Positions 1 through 8,185 of a DNA stretch of 64,000 nucleotides are shown here, piece after piece. Numbering within the stretch: the stretch's first letter is position 1; every line of letters starts with the position of its first letter. A program made the translations under genes and the position numbers. Source of the DNA: an uncultured Arsenicibacter sp. (GTDB lineage Bacteria; Bacteroidota; Bacteroidia; Cytophagales; Spirosomataceae). The notes beneath the pieces were generated by a model. The model ran no database searches and was not told the origin of the DNA. It saw only the letters and a list, made by a program, of their open reading frames with translations. The stretch lies in assembly GCF_945952095.1 (NCBI RefSeq), contig NZ_CAMFHL010000009.1:10860-74859 (forward strand). The letters run 5' to 3'.

Positions 1-617
1 CTCAGGTTGAAGCTGCGCAGCCGGTCGGGGTCAACGGCGATCTCGTATTGCTTCAGTTCCCCGCCAAAGCTGCTGATGTCGGCCACGCCGGGCGTTCCCA
101 GCAACTGCCGCCGGATAATCCAGTCCTGAACAGACCGGAGCTCACGGGGCGGGTAGCGGTTTTCGTAGCCTTTTTTCGGGATAAGGGTATACTGGTAAAT
201 TTCGCCGAGACCGGTTGTAACGGGCGCCATGGTCGGCGTGCCGATGCCGGGCGGAATCTGGGTTACAATGGTTTGCAGGCGCTCGGCAATCTGCTGACGT
301 GCCCAGTATACATCGACCCCATCTTCAAAAACAACAGTAACGAGCGAAAGCCCGAAGCGCGAGAACGACCGGATTTCGATAAGACCGGGAATGTTGGCCA
401 GCCCGACTTCGATCGGAAACGTAACGAGCCGTTCCATTTCGGGAGCCGCCAGCGAAGGGCTTGGTGTAATAACCTGCACCTGATTATTGGTAATGTCGGG
501 TACGGCATCAATGGGCAGACGGGCGGCCGACCACCCGCCCCAGATGAGCAGTACCAAAGAAAACAGTCCGATAATCAGTTTATTCTGAATAGAAAAACGG
601 ATGATGCTGTTGAGCAT
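1..617 (-). CDS. CusA/CzcA-family heavy-metal RND efflux pump, N-terminal part (runs off the window)
   Basis: Reading leftward from an ATG at 617 the frame stays open to the window edge, giving about 205 N-terminal residues of a protein that normally has over 1000. It begins with a short cytoplasmic helix and a first membrane segment (about residues 12-30). The CusA/CzcA hallmark follows, a periplasmic stretch reading PDITNNQVQV, then EMERLVTFPIE. These inner-membrane RND proteins export monovalent (Cu, Ag) or divalent (Zn, Co, Cd) cations with a CusB-like adaptor and an outer-membrane factor. The metal cannot be read from this fragment. It is the third gene of a probable operon behind the genes at 746-1159 and 1201-1314. 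The family call is firm. Confidence 0.92.
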   Translation of the reverse strand, partial: MLNSIIRFSIQNKLIIGLFSLVLLIWGGWSAARLPIDAVPDITNNQVQVITPSPSLAAPEMERLVTFPIEVGLANIPGLIEIRSFSRFGLSLVTVVFEDGVDVYWARQQIAERLQTIVTQIPPGIGTPTMAPVTTGLGEIYQYTLIPKKGYENRYPPRELRSVQDWIIRRQLLGTPGVADISSFGGELKQYEIAVDPDRLRSFNL

Positions 618-745
618 GGAGAATAAAAAAATGATGGTAGATAATGTATCCGGAAAGGGGAGGACGTATGCCGGAAATACACAGACGTACTGCATCGCTC
701 AACGGTGTTGAGTGACGTCAGCAGGGCCATCATTTGCCATACATC

Positions 746-1159
746 CTAACGGACGAACAGCTTGGGCGGATGGAAAAAGGAGAAGGTCCGTTCGGTCAGG
801 AGCGGGCTGTGGTAGTGAAAATTGGGGCGTTGTGCCAGGATAAACACGAGCCGGTCCAGCAGGGACGGGCGAAGCAGGTTGACCGGTACAAACGCAATAT
901 GCCAGGTAAGGCCCAGACAATGATGAGAGGCTTTGAACGGAATCTGCGAGTGGTCGTGCTGGTTCTGATGCTGCGCGCTGCCTGCGCCGTAATGAAGGCT
1001 CAGAAAATCAATAAGCGACAGATCAGGTGCGGCTGCACGGTGCAGTTCGTAATGCTCCCAGAGTTGCGGCAGTTTTACACACTCTTCCCATACCGACGTC
1101 GGCAAAATGCTGACGGCAGACAGGTAGAGCCCCAGAAAGAGGGTGAGAAACTGCTTCAT
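746..1159 (-). CDS. Small exported histidine-containing protein upstream of the metal efflux pump
   Basis: This is a 137-residue protein with an N-terminal hydrophobic signal (MKQFLTLFLGLYLSAVS). No named domain is recognised. A histidine cluster in the middle (HQNQHDHSQIPFK, then SHHC) could bind a metal ion. It ends 128 bases before the CusA/CzcA gene on the same strand. From memory of similar Bacteroidota loci, comparable small proteins sit upstream of RND metal pumps, so a periplasmic metal-handling or sensing role is inferred, not shown. Longer frames on the other strand across this region have no recognisable content and are taken as shadows. Confidence 0.7.
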   Translation of the reverse strand: MKQFLTLFLGLYLSAVSILPTSVWEECVKLPQLWEHYELHRAAAPDLSLIDFLSLHYGAGSAQHQNQHDHSQIPFKASHHCLGLTWHIAFVPVNLLRPSLLDRLVFILAQRPNFHYHSPLLTERTFSFFHPPKLFVR

Positions 1160-1200
1160 ACTGACAAATGTAACCTATAAACCGATTTATAAGTGCAGTA

Positions 1201-1314
1201 TCAGTCGAAAAAAACAAACAAAATGATGATGAAGATCACAATAAAAATGTAGTACCAGCCATCGACGAAAATGTATGGCTTATACTTGGTATAAAAGTTA
1301 CGGATGGCAGACAT
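1201..1314 (-). CDS. 37-residue single-pass membrane peptide
   Basis: A short frame runs from ATG at 1314 to TGA at 1201. It encodes a basic, aromatic N-terminus (MSAIRNFYTKYKPY), a short FVDGWYY linker, and a C-terminal helix made almost only of I, F, V and L, ending in an aspartate. Two things argue that it is real: a consensus TAnnTTTG promoter element 41 bases upstream on the same strand, and its place 41 bases ahead of the histidine-containing gene of the metal-efflux operon. It may be the first gene of that operon or a free-standing small membrane protein. No family is recognised. Confidence 0.55.
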   Translation of the reverse strand: MSAIRNFYTKYKPYIFVDGWYYIFIVIFIIILFVFFD

Positions 1315-1354
1315 TATTGTATAGCGCTAAGTGATACAAAACCTGATACGTTTA

Positions 1355-1362
1355 CAAAAATA
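1355..1362 (-). promoter_or_regulatory. Bacteroidota -7 promoter element (TATTTTTG)
   Basis: On the minus strand these bases read TATTTTTG, matching the TAnnTTTG element. It lies 41 bases upstream of the 37-residue peptide, so it would drive that peptide and probably the metal-efflux genes behind it. No clear -33 TTG is seen at the expected distance. Confidence 0.5.
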
Positions 1363-1390
1363 CAGGTTTCTGCTTAGGTATGAATACAGG

Positions 1391-2554
1391 TCAATCCTTT
1401 CGCTTCTCCTGCCGCGCTTTTTTCCGGGCTTCGCGTTTCTCCCTGCGTTCGGCTTTCCGGGCTTCGCGTTTGGCTTTGAAATCGTCTTTTATGGTCTGAA
1501 CGGCATCCTGAAACGTAACGTCGTTGTCGAACTTCTTTTCGAACGCTTCAATGTAGGCATTGCGCAGAACGCCGAAGATGGTTGTCCAGATATCAACGGA
1601 AACATCACTGACATCGCCCTGCAGCGGGATTTTGGTGGCTACCTGGTCTTTGCGCTGGTTTTCCAGTACTTCCGATCCGGCTTCGGCAAGCAGCTCGCGG
1701 AAAAAACTGCCGATGGTGCGGTCGTCGTGTTCCTTAAGCTTGAAGACCTGCATATTTTTGGTCAACGGTTTCAGATACCCTTTCAGCTTGCCGTCGTTCA
1801 TGGCCATTTCGCTGAAGACGCTGATGGTTCCGCGCTCAAAATCGATCTTCGCATATTCGCGCGCCAGCGTGTTGAGCTCTGTTAGCTGAAGGTCGTTGAA
1901 GCGCAGGTTGTAATCGAAATCAGGCGTTTGCTTCAGCACATACATGTTGGCGTCGAAGCGCATGGTACCCCCCCAGCCTGGCACATCGCCCGTCGCCCAT
2001 ATCGGCGACGGCAAACGCCCTGGCTTTTCATCGACATTGCGGATATTCCGGATTTCGCCCTGAAACTTTTGAAGCGACAGATCGGTATTTGCCTTACTGA
2101 ATAACTTCAGCAGCTTAACCTGTCCGTCTGTTACGGCAACGCGGTTGATCTGAATCGGCATCAGGTCTTTTACCACCTTAGTCCAGTCAACTTCGGCGCC
2201 GGTCTGCCGTTCAGATTCGTTCGTACTGAAGGAAAAATTCAGCTGCGGGCTATAGCATTCGATTTCACTCACCAGCTTACCCTTGAGCAATGATTTCCAC
2301 TCAATCGAGAGATCGCTTTTGGGGATGTAAATAAACGGCTCCTGAAGCTTGCCGTTTATTTTCCGGATGCGGAGTTCCTTGATCTGGTATGATCCCTGAA
2401 TCAGCGAAATATCAACGTCTTCGATATGGCCGGTATAGCTACCCATGTCGGCCAGGAGGTTATTGACATACCGTAAGACAATATAAGGTAGCAGCAGACG
2501 GGCCACAACCAGCAGCCCTGCCACAACAAGCAGGATTTTAACAGACCGTTTCAA
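1391..2554 (-). CDS. DUF748/AsmA-like membrane-anchored protein
   Basis: A 387-residue protein with one N-terminal membrane helix (about residues 5-28) and a long periplasmic part rich in beta-strand patterns (HIEDVDISLIQGSYQIKELRI), as in DUF748/AsmA-like proteins. Relatives of this superfamily are thought to span the envelope and help move or organise lipids. The last 30 residues are almost all K, R, E and A (KAERREKREARKKARQEKRKD-like), an unusually charged tail that may form a helix touching acidic surfaces. It stands alone on the minus strand between the metal-efflux genes and the permease gene. The precise function is unknown. Confidence 0.75.
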   Translation of the reverse strand: MKRSVKILLVVAGLLVVARLLLPYIVLRYVNNLLADMGSYTGHIEDVDISLIQGSYQIKELRIRKINGKLQEPFIYIPKSDLSIEWKSLLKGKLVSEIECYSPQLNFSFSTNESERQTGAEVDWTKVVKDLMPIQINRVAVTDGQVKLLKLFSKANTDLSLQKFQGEIRNIRNVDEKPGRLPSPIWATGDVPGWGGTMRFDANMYVLKQTPDFDYNLRFNDLQLTELNTLAREYAKIDFERGTISVFSEMAMNDGKLKGYLKPLTKNMQVFKLKEHDDRTIGSFFRELLAEAGSEVLENQRKDQVATKIPLQGDVSDVSVDIWTTIFGVLRNAYIEAFEKKFDNDVTFQDAVQTIKDDFKAKREARKAERREKREARKKARQEKRKD

Positions 2555-2654
2555 GGTACTTCATCGGATTGGTAGTATACAAGTAACCCGATGAAGCGTG
2601 TTTGGTTTACATAGTCCAGCAAATGACTGATCTATACGCACCTGTAAATCAATT

Positions 2655-3989
2655 TTATATAAACAGATCCAGAATCAGCACACCGATCAGACCCACAATG
2701 GAGACGATAGTTTCCATGACCGACCAGGTTTTAATCGTGTCTTTAATGCTCAGGTTGAAATATTCTTTAAATAACCAGAAACCGCCGTCGTTAATGTGTG
2801 AAAACATCAGACTGCCCGATCCGATAGCCAGCACCATCAGCTCCGGCTGAATGGTCTGGGCCTGCAACAGGGGCAAAATAATGCCTACGGTGGTCAGCCC
2901 CGCTACCGTAGCTGAACCGACACATACGCGGATAACAGCGGCCATGCCCCAGCCGAGCAACAGCGGCGGAATGGCGGCATCGGTCAGCAGACTGCCAATG
3001 TACTTGCTGGTACCGCTGTCCATAAATACCTGTTTTAGTGCGCCGGCGCCGGCAATAACCAGCAGAATCGGGGCGGCGGCCTTAATGGCCTCTTCGAGGT
3101 CTTTCATCACGGCTTTCATCGATTGCCCGCGCTGAAGCCCGAGGAAATAAACAGCAACCAGCACCGAGACCAGCATGCCGACATAAGGTTCTGACAAAAG
3201 TTTGAACAGATTGGTCAGCGCAGCCATACCGGCCGATTGCTCCTGATGGCTAAGGTAGGTTTTCAGCGGTCCGAGCAGTGTCAGCAACGCCACGGGTAAC
3301 AGGGCTACGAAGAAACTGATACCGGCGCCCGGTAAATCTGTCGTAGGCACATCCTTGATATTGAACAGACTACGGTCGATGTGCGGGTTGTATTTCGTCA
3401 GGGTTTTACCGAAAATCGGACCGGCGATGACGATAGCAGGCACGGCGACAATCAGGCCATAGAACAGCGTTTTGCCAATATCGGCGTTCAGCTGGCCGGC
3501 AATGGCGGCCGGTGACGGGTGGGGGGGAAGGTATCCGTGTGCTACCGATAAGGCCGACAACATCGGTACGGCAACGGTCAGCAACGGCAGCCTTGAGGAA
3601 GCCGCGATGGTAAAGATAAGCGGGACAACGATGATAAAACCGGCATTGTAAAACAACGGAATGCCGATGACGAAACCGGCCAGTGCCAGCCCCCAGTGAA
3701 TGTTTTTAATCCCGAACCAGCCGATCATAACATCCGTAATGCGTCGGGCGGCACCGCTTTCGGCCACGAGCCGGCCGAGCATTGCCCCGAAACCAATGAT
3801 CAGTACCAGATCGCCGAGGGTTCCGCCGATACCGGTCTGGATCGACTTGCCGACGGCCGTGACCTCCATACCGGAGGCTAAGCCAATGGCCAGCGAAACC
3901 AGCACAAATGAGATAAAGGTGTCCAGATGCACAAAGGCAATCAGGGCCACTAAGGCCAAAATACCAAGCAGGGTTAAGAGAAGAGGCAT
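2655..3989 (-). CDS. GntP-family gluconate:H+ symporter
   Basis: A 444-residue polytopic membrane protein of normal GntP length with about 12-14 hydrophobic segments. Family hallmarks are visible: GFGAMLGRLVAESGAA near residue 68, the IPLFYNAGFII stretch, GYLPPHPSPAAIA, and SGSLMFSHINDGGFW near the C-terminus. Members import gluconate or related sugar acids with protons. No sugar-acid kinase or dehydrogenase gene lies next to it, so the actual substrate cannot be fixed. The next gene on the same strand (mcrC) ends 63 bases upstream of this start and is functionally unrelated. Confidence 0.92.
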   Translation of the reverse strand: MPLLLTLLGILALVALIAFVHLDTFISFVLVSLAIGLASGMEVTAVGKSIQTGIGGTLGDLVLIIGFGAMLGRLVAESGAARRITDVMIGWFGIKNIHWGLALAGFVIGIPLFYNAGFIIVVPLIFTIAASSRLPLLTVAVPMLSALSVAHGYLPPHPSPAAIAGQLNADIGKTLFYGLIVAVPAIVIAGPIFGKTLTKYNPHIDRSLFNIKDVPTTDLPGAGISFFVALLPVALLTLLGPLKTYLSHQEQSAGMAALTNLFKLLSEPYVGMLVSVLVAVYFLGLQRGQSMKAVMKDLEEAIKAAAPILLVIAGAGALKQVFMDSGTSKYIGSLLTDAAIPPLLLGWGMAAVIRVCVGSATVAGLTTVGIILPLLQAQTIQPELMVLAIGSGSLMFSHINDGGFWLFKEYFNLSIKDTIKTWSVMETIVSIVGLIGVLILDLFI

Positions 3990-4052
3990 GTGTAACGTGG
4001 GTTGTCGGAATAGGTCGAAGCGGTTCCGGTTGCTTCGGCAGCTGCATATTAC

Positions 4053-5342
4053 TCACTTCGTCCGGAAAGACAAAGTCAGGGCATGTATCTTTTCTACTTC
4101 CTGCACGAGGGGCTGCGTAACGTCAAACGGAACCACGTGCAGGCGTGTGTCGGGATCATACCTGAAGACATCAAGTGGCTCCTGAAAACTCGCATTGGCA
4201 GGATAGAGTAAGATCAGGTCGCGGGCGCTGTATTTTTTGCCATAGGCATACAACTGATAAAGGTCGCCGGTGTCAATACCGTAATTACCTTTCCGGTCAG
4301 CGCCATTGACCTGTTTCCATTTCGTATCGAGCACGACTGTCTGCGTGTCCTGCCGGATCACAAGGTCGGGACGGAGTTTAAACTTAGGTGTTCCCACGTG
4401 GGCGTCGACCAGGTGCATCGAGCTTTCCTGTGCACTGATGCTGCCCGATGGCCAGTAGTGCCGGAAGCCGTGGGTGACGTACTGCTCAAAAATCCGTTCC
4501 ATCGGAAACAGCAGCGCAAGCGACAGGGCCGTTCCCGCCCGAACGCCGTAGGCCTCCTGTTGCAGCAAGGCTTTGGCCCAGCGCAGGGCCGTGGCATAGC
4601 GGCTCTCCTGCCGGCCATTGGTCTGAACAAGCTGCCAGTCGACTGTCAGGTTTTCCGACAGCGATACCTCGTCGAATGCCTGGAGGAGTTGCCGGATGCG
4701 GGCCTGATTCCGGAGGGTGCCGGTGCGTGGCCGCAGCAGGTCCAGGGTTGTTTTCAGAATGCGGTTAGGCGGGGTGTCAGGTGTTCGCTTGTCGTAGCGG
4801 ATGGCGACGCGTCCGGCATGGTGCAGGTTACGGCGCAGGTGCTGCCCCGGCAGGAATTTTCCTTTCCAGAACGGCTCATTGCCCTCAACGGTCAGATACG
4901 TTTGTTGGACTCCCTGACTGACGAGGCGCTCGGTTTCATCCAGAAACACCGTGATAAAAATCTCCCACAGCGGGAGCTGACTGCTGCGGGTGTGGGCGTT
5001 GGAAATGCTCCGGAAGGGACTTTTGGCCAGCCGCCGCAGCATCCTGAGCAACGACCGGCGGGCGGTTTCCGGCTGGTCGCCGGCAATTTTGGGTAGGATT
5101 TCCAGTTGAACACCATGCGGTGTTTCGAGCAGGCCGACGTAATTTTTGACACGGAGGGTTTCGCGGCCTTTTTGCCAGATCAGCTGGAGAATTGTATCGG
5201 CATCGTCCTGACCGGCCAGCTCACGCAGTTGACGGAAAGCGGGCCCCGGCAGGAAAACCTCCGAAACCGAATCAGCGTTGCCGGGAAAGTCGTCGGCATT
5301 GCGGATACACCCGTATTCGGAGATGGTTTTGCGAAGCGGCAT
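4053..5342 (-). CDS. mcrC: McrC-like subunit of a McrBC modification-dependent restriction system
   Basis: A 429-residue protein matching McrC, the nuclease partner of the GTPase McrB. McrB-McrC complexes cut DNA carrying modified cytosine. The C-terminal PD-(D/E)xK nuclease site is visible as P325-D326 followed by D339-T-K341, with a downstream GDLYQLYAYGKKY helix typical of the fold. An ATG at 5375 would add 11 odd residues. I prefer the ATG at 5342 because a TAnnTTTG element sits four bases before it. No mcrB is adjacent; a McrB-type gene lies 51 kb away at 56791-58380. The neighbour upstream is a divergent Uma2 gene. Whether the distant pair works together is inference. Confidence 0.88.
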   Translation of the reverse strand: MPLRKTISEYGCIRNADDFPGNADSVSEVFLPGPAFRQLRELAGQDDADTILQLIWQKGRETLRVKNYVGLLETPHGVQLEILPKIAGDQPETARRSLLRMLRRLAKSPFRSISNAHTRSSQLPLWEIFITVFLDETERLVSQGVQQTYLTVEGNEPFWKGKFLPGQHLRRNLHHAGRVAIRYDKRTPDTPPNRILKTTLDLLRPRTGTLRNQARIRQLLQAFDEVSLSENLTVDWQLVQTNGRQESRYATALRWAKALLQQEAYGVRAGTALSLALLFPMERIFEQYVTHGFRHYWPSGSISAQESSMHLVDAHVGTPKFKLRPDLVIRQDTQTVVLDTKWKQVNGADRKGNYGIDTGDLYQLYAYGKKYSARDLILLYPANASFQEPLDVFRYDPDTRLHVVPFDVTQPLVQEVEKIHALTLSFRTK

Positions 5343-5346
5343 GGCG

Positions 5347-5354
5347 CAAAGGTA
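5347..5354 (-). promoter_or_regulatory. -7 promoter element immediately before mcrC
   Basis: The minus strand reads TACCTTTG here, a full TAnnTTTG match, with only four bases (CGCC) before the ATG at 5342. Transcription would start at or next to the ATG, implying a leaderless or nearly leaderless mRNA and favouring the shorter mcrC start. Confidence 0.5.
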
Positions 5355-5380
5355 CGGATGTTTGGGCACAAGCACCGATG

Positions 5381-5411
5381 TTGTCTCTCATTCGGAATCT
5401 GCATATATTTG
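5381..5411 (+). promoter_or_regulatory. Promoter of the Uma2 gene (TTG-N20-TATATTTG)
   Basis: A TTG at 5381-5383 is followed after 20 bases by TATATTTG at 5404-5411, the spacing and sequence expected for a Bacteroidota housekeeping promoter. It points at the Uma2-type gene, whose ATG at 5427 would have a leader of about ten bases. Confidence 0.6.
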
Positions 5412-5426
5412 GTTAATAAACAATGG

Positions 5427-6059
5427 ATGCATATGATAGCAACGCGCGAACGGGACAGAGGGGGAGCTGTAAAGAAGACGAAACAAAAAGTACCCGAACA
5501 CCTGATCTACGAGATTCTGGACGGTAAGCCTATTCATTACAAAGGCTACCGGGATGTATTATCAGGAGTAAAGCGTTTTTCTGAAATTATGGGTTCAAGT
5601 ACATTACAGTCTTTTATTGTTGCTTATTTCCAACGGATTTTGTTCAGAGAGTTAGATGAAGAGCTATATACTGTTTTATCAAGCGAAACGGGCTTACATC
5701 TTGATAAAAGAACGAACCTGGCAGGTGACGTGCTGATATTTGATAACAAGGTATTACCTGTTGAAGCAATTGATGAGTTCTATGCAAATGTGCCGCCTAA
5801 GGTTGTTATCGAAGTGGATATAGCTGCTGATCCGGAAGATATTGACAATGATACCTATGTTTTTAAGAAGACGGAAAAGCTGTTGCGGTTTGGTGTAGAA
5901 AAAGTCATCTGGATTACAACTAAAGCAAAAAAAGTAATGGTTGCCACCCCTGATGCCGACTGGCAGGTGAAGGACTGGCACAAAGATATTGAGGTAATGA
6001 ACGGGATCATGTTTAATGTCGGGGAGTACCTGACAAAAAAAGGATCACCGCATGCCTGA
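5427..6059 (+). CDS. Uma2 family (DUF820) putative restriction-endonuclease-fold protein
   Basis: A 210-residue protein of the Uma2/DUF820 family, which has a PD-(D/E)xK nuclease fold. The expected motifs are seen: an acidic D in AGDVLIF, the EVD of VVIEVDIAADP, then a lysine-containing helix ending in FGVEKVIWIT. Most Uma2 proteins have no proven activity. The frame stays open upstream to 5106, but that part reads across mcrC on the other strand and lies before the promoter, so translation from ATG 5427 (or 5433) is preferred. The gene looks clearly richer in A+T than its neighbours, which suggests transfer. It is divergent from mcrC. Confidence 0.85.
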   Translation: MHMIATRERDRGGAVKKTKQKVPEHLIYEILDGKPIHYKGYRDVLSGVKRFSEIMGSSTLQSFIVAYFQRILFRELDEELYTVLSSETGLHLDKRTNLAGDVLIFDNKVLPVEAIDEFYANVPPKVVIEVDIAADPEDIDNDTYVFKKTEKLLRFGVEKVIWITTKAKKVMVATPDADWQVKDWHKDIEVMNGIMFNVGEYLTKKGSPHA

Positions 6060-6064
6060 TACTA

Positions 6065-6098
6065 TACAGATGGTATAAAATCAGTTATACCATCTGTA
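6065..6098. terminator. Hairpin between convergent genes
   Basis: A perfect 14-base-pair inverted repeat (arms 6065-6078 and 6085-6098, six-base loop) lies between the Uma2 stop and the stop of the minus-strand DUF2807 gene. It has no clear T-run, so a two-way terminator is likely but not certain. Confidence 0.55.
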
Positions 6099-6111
6099 CA
6101 ATAGTATGTCA

Positions 6112-6822
6112 TCAATCCCGCTGCACCGAACTGCCGCCCGATACGTTCTGGCGGACAGACGGGTTGCCCTGATAGCGCACGTTGCTGGCACCGGATGCAC
6201 TTACATCGAGGTTTTTACCCACATCTACCCGCGCACGGCTTGCGCCTGAGACATCCAGAATTGCTTCATTGACCGGATAATCAAATGCGTACAGGCTTGA
6301 GGCACCCGATACATCACCTTCCAGCACACTGCCTGAACCAAACAACGTAGCTTCTGATGCGCCCGATAGATCAACGCGGACGCTGCTGGCATCAAGGTCG
6401 ATATCGGAGCGGGAGGCGCCGGACAGTATCGCTTCAAAACTCCGCAGACCGCCGAACCCGCTGATGTTTGACCGGGTCGCTCCTGAAAAATCAACGCCGC
6501 TGATGGTTGGCATCGTAATCGTAAAATACGTCGTGTAGCGTTGTTTGCTGCTTGTCCGGTAGCGGGCGTAGAGTTTACCGTTGCGGGTGTACAGGTCCAG
6601 ATCGTTGACATCGTTGCGGCTACCGCGTACCTCAATCCTGTAGGCAGATCCCTGCCGGACGGTGATGTTAAAGGCACTGCCCATTGAGAGCTGGTCAAAG
6701 CCCGTTAGCGCATAGGTCTGAATCACCTCTTCGTACGGATCGCGGTCGATGTAGTTGAAGGTGCAGGCGGAGAAGGAAGCCAGAATGGCCAGACAGGTAG
6801 TAAGGAAAATAGCGCGTTTCAT
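6112..6822 (-). CDS. DUF2807 (head GIN domain) lipoprotein
   Basis: A 236-residue protein starting MKRAIFLTTCLAILASFSAC, a signal peptide ending in a lipobox cysteine. The mature part is a DUF2807 domain built from about seven short repeats of the form (D/L/V)SGA(S/T) followed by a hydrophobic triplet, as expected for a right-handed beta-helix. An early GSAFNITV strand begins the domain. Function is unknown; in Bacteroidota such proteins are common envelope lipoproteins. An upstream in-frame ATG at 6873 would put 17 polar residues before the signal peptide, so ATG 6822 is used. The upstream 192 bases hold no gene. Confidence 0.85.
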   Translation of the reverse strand: MKRAIFLTTCLAILASFSACTFNYIDRDPYEEVIQTYALTGFDQLSMGSAFNITVRQGSAYRIEVRGSRNDVNDLDLYTRNGKLYARYRTSSKQRYTTYFTITMPTISGVDFSGATRSNISGFGGLRSFEAILSGASRSDIDLDASSVRVDLSGASEATLFGSGSVLEGDVSGASSLYAFDYPVNEAILDVSGASRARVDVGKNLDVSASGASNVRYQGNPSVRQNVSGGSSVQRD

Positions 6823-7015
6823 ACTGCTGTATTCGTTAGTGTTGTTGTTTATTTTGTCGCATTGGTGGAGCAACGTTCCGTGTCGCTTGGATAGGTTGAC
6901 AGGCCAAAAGGTTTAACTGGTTGATTGGCCTGAAAAAAGAACGACCCACATGCAAGTTGTATAGCGCTATGACAACCATGCGGCAAAAGACCCCTACGAA
7001 CGATTAAAAAAGTTT

Positions 7016-7354
7016 TCAGGCTGGCCGGTTGGCTTTCCGGTCGTAGAGTAAAAAGGCATACAGCATAAAAAGCCACCAATATTCTGTGTAAATCGCCAGA
7101 CTAACCATTGGAATAAAGTACTGAAGGCGGCGCAGGGTAAAGGCGGGAAGTAAGCTAAAACTCAGGGTAATCAGATCGTCAAAGCTACGGCCCGGGTGAA
7201 TGGCTGGCTCTGCGTAATTACTGTAGAAATAATAACAAGTGCATGATAACAGCACACAACTACCAAATATCCACCAGAAACGGCTATCCTGAGGGCCAAG
7301 TCCGCGATCTAAATAGGCGCGGTATTGATTCATGAGCTGATGCAGGGTTGTCAT
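7016..7354 (-). CDS. Small membrane protein of unknown function
   Basis: A 112-residue frame with a hydrophilic start (MTTLHQLMNQYRAYLDRG) and two or three hydrophobic segments (WWIFGSCVLLSCTCYYF, LSFSLLPAFTL, IYTEYWWLFMLYAFLLY). The end is basic (DRKANRPA), consistent with a positively charged inside loop. No family is recognised. It lies alone between the panB/rluA operon terminator and the DUF2807 gene, on the same strand as both. Composition resembles the neighbours, so a real gene is more likely than chance, but support is modest. Confidence 0.55.
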   Translation of the reverse strand: MTTLHQLMNQYRAYLDRGLGPQDSRFWWIFGSCVLLSCTCYYFYSNYAEPAIHPGRSFDDLITLSFSLLPAFTLRRLQYFIPMVSLAIYTEYWWLFMLYAFLLYDRKANRPA

Positions 7355-7401
7355 ACGATATTGTGGTGATATATATGAACTAAATATACTATTATTTCTG
7401 A

Positions 7402-7434
7402 CAAAAAAAGCCGGTACACAGCGTGCACCGGCTT
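7402..7434 (-). terminator. Rho-independent terminator of the TPR-envC-panB-rluA operon
   Basis: On the minus strand an AAGCCGGT / ACCGGCTT stem (arms at 7427-7434 and 7408-7415) is followed at once by seven T residues. It lies 19 bases past the rluA stop, so it closes the five-gene operon that begins near 13430. Confidence 0.85.
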
Positions 7435-7452
7435 CAGGAATGGTCCGGATTG

Positions 7453-8184
7453 TTAATAAATGAAATCCAGGTTTTTGTCTTTGTAATCCTCTGAGTCGAG
7501 CTCCAGGAATTCTTCCCAGAACGGATCGGCCGGGAGACCGGCTTTGCAGATCAGCGGCTCTTTTTTCACCGGATGCGTAAAATACAACCGGCGGGCATGC
7601 AGGTATATTTTCTTGTCGGCTACCACGCGGTCATATCCGTATTTAATATCGCCGCGAATCGGGCAACCCATGTGGGCCAGCTGCGACCGGATCTGGTGCG
7701 GACGGCCTGTAATCGGTTCAACCTCCAGCAAATAGTGCTCGTTGATCAGACCCAGCAGCCGGTATTTCAATTCGGCTTTCTGCGAATTCGGAGCTTCGTA
7801 GTCGTATACCGTAACCTGGTTTTTGGCTTCGTCCTTCACGAGCCAGTTTACCAGTTTGTCCGACTTCTGCGGCGGCTTCTGGCGGACAACAGCCCAGTAC
7901 GTTTTCTGAATCTGCCGTTTCCGGAAGAGTTCGGTCATGCGCTCCAGCGACTTTGACGTGCGCGCAAACACCACCAGACCACTCACCGGCCGGTCGAGCC
8001 GGTGAACAGGATGCAGAAATACGTCGCCGGGTTTGTTGTATTTCTCTTTAATGTAATCTCTCAGGATGTCGGTAAGAGTAATATCGCCGGTGCGGTCGCC
8101 CTGCACCAGAATACCCGGCTCTTTGTTCACAACCAGCAGGTGATTGTCTTCGTAGACGACCTGAAAAGGTTTTCTTTTTTTCAT
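7453..8184 (-). CDS. RluA-family RNA pseudouridine synthase
   Basis: A 243-residue enzyme that converts uridine to pseudouridine in rRNA or tRNA. The catalytic motif HPVHRLDRPVSG (about residues 58-69, catalytic D in HRLD) and the later TGRPHQIRSQLAHMG motif are intact. No S4 RNA-binding domain is present, so it belongs to the short RluA type rather than RluC/D. It follows panB by one base and is the last gene of the operon before a terminator. The RNA target cannot be read from the sequence. A second paralogue is at 13880-14599. Confidence 0.92.
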   Translation of the reverse strand: MKKRKPFQVVYEDNHLLVVNKEPGILVQGDRTGDITLTDILRDYIKEKYNKPGDVFLHPVHRLDRPVSGLVVFARTSKSLERMTELFRKRQIQKTYWAVVRQKPPQKSDKLVNWLVKDEAKNQVTVYDYEAPNSQKAELKYRLLGLINEHYLLEVEPITGRPHQIRSQLAHMGCPIRGDIKYGYDRVVADKKIYLHARRLYFTHPVKKEPLICKAGLPADPFWEEFLELDSEDYKDKNLDFIY

Positions 8185-8185
8185 A

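Noticed and set aside
3700..4185. Plus-strand frame of 161 residues across the GntP/mcrC junction
   Set aside because: Basic, low-complexity translation running through two real genes.
5106..5426. N-terminal extension of the Uma2 frame
   Set aside because: Lies over mcrC on the other strand and upstream of the Uma2 promoter; not similar to Uma2 proteins.
1313..6972. Shared word TTGTATAGCGCTA near 1317 and 6958
   Set aside because: Only 13 bases, two copies, no clear link to starts of the same kind of gene; could be chance.
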